From positions 1-64,000 of the forward strand of contig NZ_JACJVP010000077.1 of assembly GCF_014212125.1 (NCBI RefSeq): a stretch of DNA of 64,000 nt, given 5' to 3'. The number at the start of each line of letters is the position of its first letter. The stretch's first letter is position 1. The position numbers and the translations under genes were made by a program. The notes below the pieces were generated by a model. The model did no database searches. It was not told the DNA's origin and was given only the letters and a program-made list of their open reading frames with translations. Below, piece after piece: positions 18,824 to 27,973 of this stretch. The DNA comes from Cohnella nanjingensis (lineage in GTDB: Bacteria; Bacillota; Bacilli; Paenibacillales; Paenibacillaceae).

Positions 18824-19747
18824 TCACCCCTTTCGTCCTGCCGCGGCATCCCGGGCGGCCTGCCAGACGGCGGCCGCCGCCAGATTCGCGGCCGCGCGCT
18901 TCCGGTAGGCCTCGGTCGCGAAAAGATCGGGTTTCGGCTCGTACTCCTCCTCGACGCACGCTTGGAACGCCGCGAGCGTCTTGCCGTCCGGCGTCTGCCC
19001 CCGCAGCGCCGCTTCCGATGCGTCTAGGCGGTACGGGACCGTCTGGCCGCCGCCCGCCGCGACGCGGATCTCCTCGACCGCGCCGTCCGCGCCGATGCGG
19101 CCGGTCAGCGCGACCGTCACCAGCGAAGGCATGAACGCCTCGCGCCGGCCGACTTTATGGTAAGCGAAGAATCGCGCCGCGTTCGAAGTCGTATCGTCCG
19201 GCGGCACGGGCAGACGGATCTGAACCAGCACGCCGGACGCGGGCGTCGGCGCGCGCCGCTCCCGCTCCAGCCAATCGGCCAGACTGCAGGCGTGCGGCTC
19301 CGGTCCGGCCTGCCAGACGAGCTGCGCCGAGAGCGCGAGCAGCGCCGGCAGCGCGTCTCCGACGCGGGAGACGACATTGCCGCCGATCGTCGCCAGGTTC
19401 CGGACGGACGGCGCCGCGATGACGCGCGCCGCTTCCGCGAGGAGCGGGTATCGCGCCAGGATGGCGGGATGGCTCCGGCAGACGGACAGCGGGACGAGCG
19501 CGCCGAGCGCGGCCTCTTCTCCGTCCATTTCGACCTCGCCGGCCCCCGCGATCGCGGTCAGGTCGATCAGATGCGCCGGCGGCTCCGCGACGCCCGCTTC
19601 CCATTGCGTGCGGAGCAGCGTGCCGCCGGCGACGTAGACGCCGGCCGGACCGAACGCTTCCTTCAAGCGCCAAGCTTCCCGGGCATCTCCGGGATGCCAG
19701 ACGGCAGGAGTCCGGAGAATCTCATCTTGCTCCATCGCCATGTTCAT
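18824..19747 (-). CDS. pucC: Xanthine dehydrogenase, FAD-binding subunit
   Basis: The FAD subunit takes electrons from the iron-sulfur clusters. The 307-aa protein has the FAD-binding VAGGTLLRTQWE (about residues 40-51) and ATIGGNVVSR (about 121-130), with the C-terminal CO-dehydrogenase flavoprotein domain after residue 190. It is first of the three xdh subunits and follows the ABC transporter genes after 72 bp. Confidence 0.93.
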   Translation of the reverse strand: MNMAMEQDEILRTPAVWHPGDAREAWRLKEAFGPAGVYVAGGTLLRTQWEAGVAEPPAHLIDLTAIAGAGEVEMDGEEAALGALVPLSVCRSHPAILARYPLLAEAARVIAAPSVRNLATIGGNVVSRVGDALPALLALSAQLVWQAGPEPHACSLADWLERERRAPTPASGVLVQIRLPVPPDDTTSNAARFFAYHKVGRREAFMPSLVTVALTGRIGADGAVEEIRVAAGGGQTVPYRLDASEAALRGQTPDGKTLAAFQACVEEEYEPKPDLFATEAYRKRAAANLAAAAVWQAARDAAAGRKG

Positions 19748-19819
19748 CCCCTCCTTCCTCTAAACGGTCGTACATTTCCGTGCGCTGTCTTGCGCCGGGC
19801 GGCATCGAATCCGCCCCGA

Positions 19820-20749
19820 TCAGAATCTCTGCTCGCGGATATAGGGCAACCCGAGCGATTGCGGCGAGCCGGAAGGCTTGTTGCGGCTCCGCCAGCCGAG
19901 AAACATGAGCACCAGGATCGTGACCGCGTAAGGAATCATCTTCAGGAAGTAGGACGGAATCTCGCTGCCGATCAACTGAATCTTGAAGCCGATCGTATCC
20001 ATCGCCCCGAAGAAGTACGCGCAGAACAGCGCGCGGACCGGATTCCAGCGGGCGAAGATGATGAGCGCGACCGCGATCCAGCCGCGTCCCGCGGTCATGC
20101 CTTCCGTCCAGGTCGGCGAGTAGACAAGCAGCATATCCGCCCCGGCGAGGCCGATCAGGATCGTGCCGGCGATGACGTATCCGTAGCGGAACGTCTGCAC
20201 GCGGATGCCCATGACGTCGGCGGTCGGGGGATTGTCGCCGATCGCCCGCAGATGCAGGCCCCACGACGTCCGATGGATATACAGATGCATCGCGACGACG
20301 AGGACGAAGCTGAACCAGGCGAGGACGTCAAGGTGCGCGAAGACGGGTCCGAGGAACGGTACGCCGTCCAGGAAGTTCAGATTCAGCTTCGGTACGGAGC
20401 CCGGAATCGGCGTGCCGCTGACTTTTTTGCCGAGGTAGGCGCTAAGGCCGGATCCGAACAGCGTCATGGCGAGCCCGCTGACCGTCTGATTGGCGCGCAG
20501 CGTGACGCACATGAAGGCGTGAACGAGACCGAGCGCGATGCTGATGCCGGCGACGGCGAGCAGCGTAACCGCCAGACTGCCCGTGTGGATAAAGGCGATG
20601 CAGGCGATGACGGCCCCGAGCAGCATGATGCCTTCGGCGCCCAGTTGAATGATGCCGGAACGCTCGATCAGGATGCCGCCCAGCGCGGCGAACAGCAGCG
20701 GCGTGCCGGAGGAGATGGCGGCCGCGATGATTTGCGCAAGGAGTTCCAT
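19820..20749 (-). CDS. BMP-type ABC transporter permease 2 (NupQ-like)
   Basis: A 309-aa membrane protein with about 8-9 hydrophobic segments and the BPD_transp_2 pattern GGILIERSGIIQLGAEGIML near the N-terminus and TAGRGWIAVALIIFARWNP later. It is the second permease of a four-gene nucleoside-importer system (ATPase, permease, permease, lipoprotein), 17 bp after its partner. Relatives import nucleosides or nucleobases (B. subtilis NupOPQ for guanosine). The position just before pucCDE suggests uptake of a purine or of allantoin. Confidence 0.88.
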   Translation of the reverse strand: MELLAQIIAAAISSGTPLLFAALGGILIERSGIIQLGAEGIMLLGAVIACIAFIHTGSLAVTLLAVAGISIALGLVHAFMCVTLRANQTVSGLAMTLFGSGLSAYLGKKVSGTPIPGSVPKLNLNFLDGVPFLGPVFAHLDVLAWFSFVLVVAMHLYIHRTSWGLHLRAIGDNPPTADVMGIRVQTFRYGYVIAGTILIGLAGADMLLVYSPTWTEGMTAGRGWIAVALIIFARWNPVRALFCAYFFGAMDTIGFKIQLIGSEIPSYFLKMIPYAVTILVLMFLGWRSRNKPSGSPQSLGLPYIREQRF

Positions 20750-20766
20750 AGGTTGATCCGCTCCTC

Positions 20767-21882
20767 TCAGCCGTTGCGGCGCAATCTGAATTTGCTGAGC
20801 ATGCCGCCGGCGATCAGGAAGAACAGGATCGCGCCTTGGATCATGTTCGAGATCGAGGAAGGCAGGCCGATCGTCTGGACGCTGTAGCCGCCGACGATGA
20901 GACCGCCGAACAGGACGGCCGACACCGCGAGGCCGACCGGATGAAGCTTCGCGAGCCAGGCGACGATGATCGCGGTATAGCCGTAGCCCGGCGAGATGCC
21001 GTACATGAGGCGGTGGGACACGCCGGACACTTCGCTCATCCCGGCGAGTCCGGCGAGCGCGCCGCTGATCAGCATGACGAGCAGGATGTGGCGTTTGATG
21101 GGGATGCCGGCGTTTCTCGCGGCCTCCGGATTGGCGCCGATGAGCCGCAGCTCGTAGCCCCATTTGGTGTACTTGACGAGGAGCGCGTAGATCGCGACGG
21201 CGGCCAGCGCGAACAGCAGCCCCATGTGAAGCCGGGTGTCGCCCAGAACGGGCAGCGACTGCGCCTCGTTAAACATCGGCGTGCCCGGGAAGTTGAAGCC
21301 CTTCGGGTCCTTCCACGGTCCGAAGACGACATAGTCGAGCGCGAGCAAGCCGACATAATTCAACATCAGGGAGGTGACCAGTTCGTTCACTTGAAAATAC
21401 GTCCGGGGAATCGCCGTGAGCAGCCCCCAGACGCCGCCCGCCGCGAGGCTGAAGACGATCATGAGCGGAATCGTCGCGTAAATCGGAAGATTCGGAAAAT
21501 AAATCGTAACCGCGGTGGCGGCGATGGCGCCCACCATGAATTGGCCTTCGGCCCCGATGTTCCAGACGGAGATGCGGTAGGCGATCGAGACGCCCAAGCC
21601 GCAGAGGAGCAGCGGGATCGCCTTCACGAGCGTCTCGGCGATCCCGAAGGAGGAGCCGAACGCGCCCCTGATCATCTTGTCGTAGACGGCGATCGGGTTC
21701 ATGCCGTTCGCGGCGATGAAGATGCCGCACAGGAGGAGCGCGAGCAGGACCGAGACGATCGTCATCCACCACGGGCTGCCCGTGCGGGAAGGATCGATCT
21801 CCAGCCGATAAGCCCACATGCGGCGCGAGGACGGCTTGGGCGGTTCCAGAGGGACCGCCGCCGCGGCTTGTCGTTCGCTCAT
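20767..21882 (-). CDS. BMP-type ABC transporter permease 1 (NupP-like)
   Basis: A 371-aa permease with about 9-10 membrane segments and the family motifs YRISVWNIGAEGQFMVGA and IIVAWLAKLHPVG. It starts with an ATG at 21882 overlapping the ATPase stop by 4 bp. The cytoplasmic N-terminal tail (about residues 1-40) is Pro/Arg-rich. It forms the membrane channel with the next gene. Confidence 0.9.
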   Translation of the reverse strand: MSERQAAAAVPLEPPKPSSRRMWAYRLEIDPSRTGSPWWMTIVSVLLALLLCGIFIAANGMNPIAVYDKMIRGAFGSSFGIAETLVKAIPLLLCGLGVSIAYRISVWNIGAEGQFMVGAIAATAVTIYFPNLPIYATIPLMIVFSLAAGGVWGLLTAIPRTYFQVNELVTSLMLNYVGLLALDYVVFGPWKDPKGFNFPGTPMFNEAQSLPVLGDTRLHMGLLFALAAVAIYALLVKYTKWGYELRLIGANPEAARNAGIPIKRHILLVMLISGALAGLAGMSEVSGVSHRLMYGISPGYGYTAIIVAWLAKLHPVGLAVSAVLFGGLIVGGYSVQTIGLPSSISNMIQGAILFFLIAGGMLSKFRLRRNG

Positions 21883-23423
21883 ACGGCCCTCTCCTCCTCC
21901 TCCCCATGCAATCCGGCCATGTACATGCCGATGCGCTCCCGGTCGGCCTCGCCCCGCGGCATCTCGCCGACGATCCGGCCGCCGTAGAGGACGAGGATCC
22001 GGTCGGACAGCTGCATCACTTCGTCCAGGTCTTCGGAGATGAGCAGCACGCTCCGGTCTTCGCTGCGCAACTGGGCGAGCAGCCGGTGAACGCCCTCCGT
22101 CGCGCCGACGTCGAGGCCTTGCGTCGGATGCACCGCCACCATCAGCTTCGGGCGATGGTGAATCTCGCGCGCGAACAGCAGCTTCTGCTGGTTGCCGCCG
22201 GACAGCTGCTGGACGGGCGTGTCGAGACCCGCCGTCTTGACGTCGAACTCCTCCACGAGGCTTTGCGACCAGGTTCGGTTGCGTCCGATGCGCAGGAAGC
22301 CGAGCTTGGCGCGCTCCTTGGAGCGGTAGGACTTGAACAACAGATTGTCGACGAGGCCGAGGCTGCCGGCGAGACCGCTCTTCATCCGGTTCTCCGGCAC
22401 GTGCGAGATGCCCGCTTCGATGGCGCCGCGAACGGAGGCGCGCTTGAACGGCCGGCCGTCGAAGACGATGCTTCCCCGCTTCCATGCGCGCAGGCCGGTC
22501 AGCACCTCCGCCAGCTCCTTCTGCCCGTTGCCGGCGACGCCGGCGACGCCGACGATCTCGCCTTCGCGGATGTGCAGCTCCAGTCCGTCCAGCGCTTTGC
22601 GACCATGGTCCGCGTAGACGTCGAGTTGACTGACCGCGAGCAGCGCCTTGCCCGGGCTGCGGTCCGGGAGCTCGCGATGCGCCGCGATGTCCTTGCCGAC
22701 CATGAGCCGCGCGAGCTCCCGCTCGTTCGTGTGCGCTTTGTCGACCGTATGGATCATCCGGCCTTTGCGCATGACCGAGATGCGGTCCGCGGCCGCCATC
22801 ACTTCCTTCAGCTTGTGCGTCGTCATGATGACCGTCTTGCCCTCGGCCTTCATGATCGCGAGCGTCGCGAACAGCTGCTCCGCCTCGCCCGGCGTGAGGA
22901 CCGAGGTCGGCTCGTCGAGGATGATGAACTGCGCGCCGCGGTACAGCGTCTTGACGATCTCGACCCGCTGCTGCTCGCCGACCGACAGCTGCCACACCGG
23001 ACGATCGACCGGGAACGCGAGGCCGAACCGGCCGGCGATCGACGCGATCTCTTCTTGCTTGTTTTTCATCCATTTCGGACCGCGCCAGAAGGACGATTTC
23101 TCGCCGAGGACGATGTTCTCGGCGGCCGTCAGCGTCTGCACGAGCCGGAAGTTCTGGAAGACCATGCCGACGCCGAGCTTCGCGGCGTCCTTGGGGGAGC
23201 GGATCCGCACCCGCTCGCCGCGGAGCAGGATGTCTCCGCTCGTCGGGCGGTATACGCCGCTCAACATGCACATCATCGTGCTCTTGCCCGCGCCGTTCTC
23301 GCCGAGCAGCGCGTGGATCTCGCCGGCGCCGGCGCTGAAGTCGACGCGGTCGTTGGCGACGACGGATCCGAATTGCTTGACGATCTGACGCATCTCGATG
23401 GCGTTGATCGCGTTCGTTGTCAT
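21879..23423 (-). CDS. Nucleoside-type ABC transporter ATPase, two ABC domains
   Basis: A 514-aa ATPase with two fused nucleotide-binding domains, the architecture of NupO and of sugar/nucleoside importers. Domain 1: Walker A GENGAGKST (about 42-50), signature LSVGEQQR, Walker B FIILDEPTSVL. Domain 2: degenerate Walker A GVAGNGQKE, signature LSGGNQQK, then a Walker B changed to LMVAVHPTQGLD. Loss of the canonical second site is usual in this family, so domain 1 is probably the hydrolytic one. It is separated from the lipoprotein gene by a stem-loop (23500-23530). Confidence 0.93.
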   Translation of the reverse strand: MTTNAINAIEMRQIVKQFGSVVANDRVDFSAGAGEIHALLGENGAGKSTMMCMLSGVYRPTSGDILLRGERVRIRSPKDAAKLGVGMVFQNFRLVQTLTAAENIVLGEKSSFWRGPKWMKNKQEEIASIAGRFGLAFPVDRPVWQLSVGEQQRVEIVKTLYRGAQFIILDEPTSVLTPGEAEQLFATLAIMKAEGKTVIMTTHKLKEVMAAADRISVMRKGRMIHTVDKAHTNERELARLMVGKDIAAHRELPDRSPGKALLAVSQLDVYADHGRKALDGLELHIREGEIVGVAGVAGNGQKELAEVLTGLRAWKRGSIVFDGRPFKRASVRGAIEAGISHVPENRMKSGLAGSLGLVDNLLFKSYRSKERAKLGFLRIGRNRTWSQSLVEEFDVKTAGLDTPVQQLSGGNQQKLLFAREIHHRPKLMVAVHPTQGLDVGATEGVHRLLAQLRSEDRSVLLISEDLDEVMQLSDRILVLYGGRIVGEMPRGEADRERIGMYMAGLHGEEEERAV

Positions 23424-23499
23424 GAGGCTGCCTCCTCTATCGCGGGAGGGAGGCGACCCTCCCGCCGGGCTGTGTTCCGCGGTGTTCGTGGGGATAAAT

Positions 23500-23530
23500 C
23501 AACAAATCCCTCGTTGAAAGGGATTTGTTG
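23500..23530 (-). promoter_or_regulatory. 12-bp perfect stem-loop between lipoprotein and ATPase genes
   Basis: CAACAAATCCCT and AGGGATTTGTTG pair perfectly around a 7-nt loop, directly after the lipoprotein gene. No U-run follows, so it looks more like an mRNA-stabilising or partial-attenuation hairpin than a full terminator. Such hairpins often give binding proteins in excess over the membrane parts. Confidence 0.65.
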
Positions 23531-23550
23531 GGCGCGTTATGGAACGAGGC

Positions 23551-24723
23551 TTACTTCGGAATCGTGCCTTCGACGCCTTTGACGAGCCAATTCATCTCGA
23601 GGATCTCCGCGTCCGTCAACGATTGGCCGGAAGCCACTTTCTCCGCGCCGCTCTGATCGACGATCGGGCCGGTGAAGATGTTGTCTTCTCCCGCGACGAA
23701 CTTGGCCTTCTGGTCTTCGACCAGCTTCTTCACGTCGTCCGGGATACTCTCCCCGAGCGGCGCGATGTCGACCATGCCGTCCTTGAAGGAACCCAAGTAT
23801 TGCTCGTTCGTCCAAGTGCCGTCCGTGAGCGCCTTGACCTTCTTGGCGTAGTACGGACCCCAGTTCCAGACCGGATTGGTCAGATAAGCTTTGGGCGCGT
23901 AACGGGTCATGTCGGAGTCGTTGCCGCCCGCCATCGCGCCGCGTTCGTTCGCCGCTTGGAGCGAGGCCGGCGAATCCTGGTAAGCGATCAGAACGTCGGC
24001 GCCTTTGTCCAGCAAGCTGATGGCCGCGTTGCGCTCCGTCGTCGGATCGAACCACGTGTTCGTCCAGACGATGTCGACTTTGACGTCCTTGTTTACGGAT
24101 TGCGCGCCCAGCGTGAAGGCGTTGATGTTGTAGATCAATTCGGGGATCGGGAAAGCGGCGACGTAGCCAAGGTGGTTCTTCTTGGTCATCTTGCCCGCGG
24201 CGATACCCGAGAGATAGCTGGCTTCCCAGTTTTTGCCGAAGTAGGTGGCCATGTTGTCGTTCGTCTTGTAGCCGCCGGCGTGCTCGAACTTCACGTTCGG
24301 GAATTTCTTGGCGACGTTCAACGTGTAGTCCATGTAGCCGAAGCTGGTCGTGAAGATGATGTCGTGATTCTGCGCGAGCTCGGTGATGATCCGCTCGGCG
24401 TCCGCGCTTTCCGGTACGTTCTCGACGGTGTCGGCCTTCATGCCGAGCTCCTTCTCCATATACTTCACGCCGAGATCGTGCTGGTACGTCCAGCCGCCGT
24501 CTCCCGGAGGGCCGATGTACACGAAGGCGACCCGAGGCGTCTTGCCGGCCGGGGCCGAGGGCGAAGCCGACGGCGATTCGCTCGCGGACGGCGAAGCCGA
24601 AGAGGCGGATGCGGACGGGCTCGCGTTGCCCGAATCGTTTGACTTGCCGCAAGCGGACAACACGACGGCCATCATCATGACGAGCGCCAGACTTGCGCTC
24701 CAAAAGCTTTTCCTCTTTTTCAT
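23551..24723 (-). CDS. BMP-family substrate-binding lipoprotein (nucleoside/purine importer)
   Basis: A 390-aa lipoprotein with a basic start MKKRKSF, a hydrophobic segment and lipobox LSAC (Cys25). A Ser/Ala/Pro linker of about 35 residues tethers the periplasmic-binding-type domain to the membrane. The domain shows the BMP pattern VAFVYIGPPGDGGWTYQHDLG, FTTSFGYMDY and VLIAYQDSP. PnrA/NupN-type relatives bind purine nucleosides. It has its own promoter and is the first gene of the transporter operon. The substrate is inferred from context only. Confidence 0.93.
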   Translation of the reverse strand: MKKRKSFWSASLALVMMMAVVLSACGKSNDSGNASPSASASSASPSASESPSASPSAPAGKTPRVAFVYIGPPGDGGWTYQHDLGVKYMEKELGMKADTVENVPESADAERIITELAQNHDIIFTTSFGYMDYTLNVAKKFPNVKFEHAGGYKTNDNMATYFGKNWEASYLSGIAAGKMTKKNHLGYVAAFPIPELIYNINAFTLGAQSVNKDVKVDIVWTNTWFDPTTERNAAISLLDKGADVLIAYQDSPASLQAANERGAMAGGNDSDMTRYAPKAYLTNPVWNWGPYYAKKVKALTDGTWTNEQYLGSFKDGMVDIAPLGESIPDDVKKLVEDQKAKFVAGEDNIFTGPIVDQSGAEKVASGQSLTDAEILEMNWLVKGVEGTIPK

Positions 24724-24783
24724 ACCGTTCCTCCCCGACTCCCTGTTCTATTTACATCTTGGTTGCGACCATGACGTACCTCC

Positions 24784-24812
24784 AATATACTTTTGCGTAA
24801 TTTTAACGTCAA
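24784..24812 (-). promoter_or_regulatory. Sigma-A promoter for the importer-xdh-puc operon
   Basis: TTGACG at 24807-24812, 17-bp spacer, TATATT at 24784-24789. It lies about 60 bp before the lipoprotein gene in an AT-rich gap unlike the surrounding DNA. It could drive everything from the lipoprotein down to pucG. A weak match to the TGTTA-N7-TAACA operator (24891-24907, one half-site intact) lies about 80 bp upstream. Confidence 0.75.
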
Positions 24813-24861
24813 CTTATATTACATTTAATTGGTCTATCATCTAATATGACAAGCAGACATT

Positions 24862-24874
24862 GTGCATCGTGCAC
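24862..24874. promoter_or_regulatory. Palindrome GTGCA-TCG-TGCAC, possible operator
   Basis: A perfect 5-bp-arm palindrome with a 3-bp centre, 50 bp upstream of the -35 box of the importer promoter. Its position fits an activator or second regulator site. No protein can be assigned. Confidence 0.4.
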
Positions 24875-24919
24875 TTTTACCTCTATTTTACGTAAGATTT
24901 TCTAACATTTATAGCAAGT

Positions 24920-25543
24920 CTACCCTTCACTTCCGAACATTCGCGAATAAACCTCACGCGCCCGGACCCATCCTTCGGGCGTGTCCACATCCAACGCCCG
25001 TTCGGCCTCGGTCACCGCGACGCAGCGGCCGCGGAAAGCCTCGTCCGTCAACAAGGCCCGCGCGCCCTTATCGCCTTCCAAGGCCGCAAGCGCGGGGAAC
25101 ATCGACCGCCGGAAGAGGGCGGGCGGCGCGTCGTAGCCGGCATACCGGCAGGCGACGAAGTCCAGCGCGGGGTCGGCCGCTGCCGTCGCGGCCAAACCGC
25201 GCAGACAGGCCGCATGCACGAAGGGCTGGTCCGCCAGCGCGACGAGGATCGCGTCGGCATCGGCGTCCATTGCTTCGCGCAGGCCGCGGCGGATGGAATG
25301 GGACATGCCTCGTTCCGCTTCGGGACAAGGCACCGCCCGCACTTCGCCGCTCGCGCCGTCCAGCCAATCGAGCGGATCGTCCGGCCGAACGACGGCGATG
25401 ACCGGCCGCGCGACGCGGCTGTCCAGCAGGCTTCGCAGCGCGACGCCGCCCAATCGTCTACCGGGGGCAAGCTCCAGGGACAGCTTGGGCCGCCCCATCC
25501 GGCTGCTCCGGCCTGCCGCCAGATAGAGACCCGTAATCCGCAT
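24920..25543 (-). CDS. pucB: MobA-like molybdenum cofactor nucleotidyltransferase
   Basis: PucB/MocA-type enzymes attach CMP to molybdopterin for xanthine dehydrogenase. The 207-aa protein opens with the nucleotidyltransferase signature LAAGRSSRMGRPK, then LVALADQPFV (metal Asp) and a late LDVDTPEGW, all family hallmarks. The ATG at 25543 follows GAGGGAG. It overlaps the 3' end of pucA by 86 bp. pucA-pucB adjacency is the same as in B. subtilis. Confidence 0.85.
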   Translation of the reverse strand: MRITGLYLAAGRSSRMGRPKLSLELAPGRRLGGVALRSLLDSRVARPVIAVVRPDDPLDWLDGASGEVRAVPCPEAERGMSHSIRRGLREAMDADADAILVALADQPFVHAACLRGLAATAAADPALDFVACRYAGYDAPPALFRRSMFPALAALEGDKGARALLTDEAFRGRCVAVTEAERALDVDTPEGWVRAREVYSRMFGSEG

Positions 25544-26495
25544 GCGACTCCCTCGCTTCCCTTGTCCGTCTTCCACGGCGAACGGCGATCAACTCCGCGG
25601 CGATGCTGACCGCGATCTCTTCCGGCCCTTCCGCCCCGATCGGCAGCCCGACCGGCGCTTTGACGAAGTCCGGCATCGGCAATCCGTCGAACAGATGGCG
25701 GATGCGGCGGGCCGAACCCATCACGCCGACATACGCCGGCCGAAGCGGCAGGAGCGCTTCGATCATGGCCCGGTCCCGCTGCAGCTGATGGCCGCAAACC
25801 ACGACGTAATCTCCTTCGCCGATCCCGAGCGCGCGGACGAGTTCGGACGCGCCGCCGGAGGCCAGCTCCGCGTCCGGGAACCGCTCCGTCGTCAGCAGCG
25901 ATTGACGCCAGTCCGCCACGGCGACGCGGAAGCCCAGTCCGGCCGCCAGCCGATAGACGGGATCCGCATCCGTGCCGGCGCCGAACAGCACGAGGCGGTC
26001 CTGCCGCGCGATCCGCCATTCGAACAGCGGCGCCGCTCCGGACGCCCCGGGCTCGGCCCGGCCCGGTTCCGCCAGCCGATAATGAATGCCGCGGCCCCGG
26101 CGCTCGCGGACGAGCTTCGACGCTACGCCGCGCCAAGCGCGGCTGCGGGCTTCCGCCAGCGCGCGCCGCAGCTCTCCGGACACCGCTTCGAGCAGCACCT
26201 CGATGACGCCGCCGCAGCCGATCGCCTCGCCCCACATCGCATCCGTCTCCGGCCGCATGTCGTAGCGTACGATCTCGCATTCGCCGGACGCCCAGACGGC
26301 CGCGGCCCGCGCCTGCAGATCCGACTCCAGACATCCTGGACTGATGCTGCCGATCCGCCCTTCCGCCGATTCCGGGAGGAACAGCATCGCCGCCCCCGGC
26401 TTGCGGTAAGCATGCCCTTTCACGCCGATTACCGTCGCCAAGACGACGGCCCCTTCGCATCGCAGCGCCCGATCCACGATCCCGAACGTTTCCAT
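25458..26495 (-). CDS. pucA: XdhC/CoxI-family xanthine dehydrogenase maturation factor
   Basis: XdhC-type proteins insert sulfurated molybdenum cofactor into xanthine dehydrogenase. This 345-aa protein has the N-terminal XdhC_CoxI domain (VLATVIGVKGHAYRKPGAAM, then SPGCLESDL with the conserved Cys and GCGGVIEVLLE). The C-terminal Rossmann domain carries FGAGTDADPVYRLA and YVGVMGSARR. The last 40 residues are Arg-rich and overlap pucB in another frame, so the C-terminus is longer than usual. It follows the amidohydrolase gene by 12 bp. Confidence 0.9.
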   Translation of the reverse strand: METFGIVDRALRCEGAVVLATVIGVKGHAYRKPGAAMLFLPESAEGRIGSISPGCLESDLQARAAAVWASGECEIVRYDMRPETDAMWGEAIGCGGVIEVLLEAVSGELRRALAEARSRAWRGVASKLVRERRGRGIHYRLAEPGRAEPGASGAAPLFEWRIARQDRLVLFGAGTDADPVYRLAAGLGFRVAVADWRQSLLTTERFPDAELASGGASELVRALGIGEGDYVVVCGHQLQRDRAMIEALLPLRPAYVGVMGSARRIRHLFDGLPMPDFVKAPVGLPIGAEGPEEIAVSIAAELIAVRRGRRTREARESHADYGSLSGGRPEQPDGAAQAVPGACPR

Positions 26496-26507
26496 GCGGT
26501 CCCCTCC

Positions 26508-27839
26508 TTAGATGACGGCCGCCCGCGACAGCAGCTCGCGCAGCGTCCGGTCGGATGCCCGCAGCACCGACGCGCGATCGATCGTCTTCACCCGCTTGCC
26601 CGCCATCACCACTTCGCCGTCGATCAGCACCGTATCCACGTCCCCCCGCGTCGCTGCGTACACGACGCGCGAGAAGAGGTCCGTATCGTACGACGGATAG
26701 ACGTGGAAGTCTTCCAGGTCGAGCAGCTGCAGATCGGCTTTCTTGCCCACTTCGACGCTGCCGATCTCCGATTCCATGCCGAGCACCTCCGCGCCGCCCA
26801 TCGTCGCCATCCGCAGCACCTGCCGCGCGTTCATCACCGTCGGTCCGTGTTGCACCTTCTGGATAAAAGCCGTGAGCCGCATCTCCTGGAACATATCCAG
26901 GTTGTTGTTGCACGGCGCCCCGTCCGCTCCGATGCCGACGGGCACGCCCATCGACAGCAGATCGGGCACTTGGGCGATGCCGGAAGCCAGCTTCAGGTTC
27001 GATCCCGGGCAATGGGTGACCTTCACGCCCCGCTCGCGAATGATGCGCTTTTCCTCCTCGTCCAGCCAGATGCTGTGCGCGAGAATCAGGTTAGGCCGCG
27101 CGAGGCCGATATGATCGAGATAGACGACGTTGCGCATGCCGCGTTCGGCTTCGACGAGCGCGATCTCGTCCCGGTTCTCCGAGGCGTGCGTATGCACCCG
27201 GACGCCGTATCGGGCCGACAAGTCGCGGACGCTTGCGAGCAGCCGTTCCGTGCAGGAGACGACGAATCGCGGGCAGAACGCGTATTGGATCCGGCCGTTT
27301 GCGGCGCCGTGCCACTTCTCGAGTAGATCCACGCTTTCCTGGAGCGAGCGGTCCGTATCCTCCTGCAGCGCCGGCGGCACCTCGGTGCCGTGATCCATCA
27401 TGACCTTGCCGGACAGCGCGCGCACGCCGCTCTCCGCGATCGCCCGGAAGGCCGCGTCCGTATGATTCACGGTCTCCATGTCGAGGATGGTCGTCGTGCC
27501 GCTCCGGATGAGCTCGCCTAACCCCAGCAACGCGGAATAATAGACCGATTCCTCCGAGTGCGCGGCTTCGAGCGGCCAGATCCGCTTGCGCAGCCAATCG
27601 ATGAGCGCCAGGTCGTCCGCCCTCCCGCGGAAGAGCGTCTGGCAGAGGTGAATATGGGTCTGCACGAAGCCCGGCAGCAGCACCCGCCCTCCGGCGTCGA
27701 TCACCTCGTCCGCCTGCGCCTCCAGATTCGGTCCGATTCGGGCGATGCGTCCGTCTTCGATGAAGACGTCGCCTTCCACCACTTCCAATTCCGCGTTCAT
27801 CGTCAAGATGACGGCATTGCGTATCCACTTCGTTGTCAT
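26508..27839 (-). CDS. ATZ/TRZ-family amidohydrolase (purine or related deaminase)
   Basis: A 443-aa amidohydrolase of the TrzA/SsnA/MTA-SAH deaminase group. Metal ligands: THIHLCQTLFRG (about 61-72), HTHASEN (about 216), H in LAHSIWLDEEE and D in GIGADGAPCNNN. The motif CPGSNLKLASGI is typical. It is cotranscribed with pucA (12-bp gap) and follows pucR, so a nucleobase or nucleoside deaminase role is likely; guanine, 5'-deoxyadenosine or 8-oxopurine substrates all occur in the group. It is a paralogue of the gene at 35340-36677, sharing SNLKLASGIA and NNNLDM. Confidence 0.85.
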   Translation of the reverse strand: MTTKWIRNAVILTMNAELEVVEGDVFIEDGRIARIGPNLEAQADEVIDAGGRVLLPGFVQTHIHLCQTLFRGRADDLALIDWLRKRIWPLEAAHSEESVYYSALLGLGELIRSGTTTILDMETVNHTDAAFRAIAESGVRALSGKVMMDHGTEVPPALQEDTDRSLQESVDLLEKWHGAANGRIQYAFCPRFVVSCTERLLASVRDLSARYGVRVHTHASENRDEIALVEAERGMRNVVYLDHIGLARPNLILAHSIWLDEEEKRIIRERGVKVTHCPGSNLKLASGIAQVPDLLSMGVPVGIGADGAPCNNNLDMFQEMRLTAFIQKVQHGPTVMNARQVLRMATMGGAEVLGMESEIGSVEVGKKADLQLLDLEDFHVYPSYDTDLFSRVVYAATRGDVDTVLIDGEVVMAGKRVKTIDRASVLRASDRTLRELLSRAAVI

Positions 27840-27973
27840 CCGATTGTCCCCCGATCGTCTCTCTTCCCTGCGCTCGGATCCGGCGCCTATTTCGATCCGA
27901 ACGCCGTAAAAGCCGTATATATCGATTTACGTTCCATCCCTCGCTCCTACGTTCCGACGGCCTCGCGCTCCGT

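Noticed and set aside
27840-27973. Purine riboswitch before the amidohydrolase gene
   Set aside because: The gap lacks the conserved three-way-junction core; no other puc leader shows it either.
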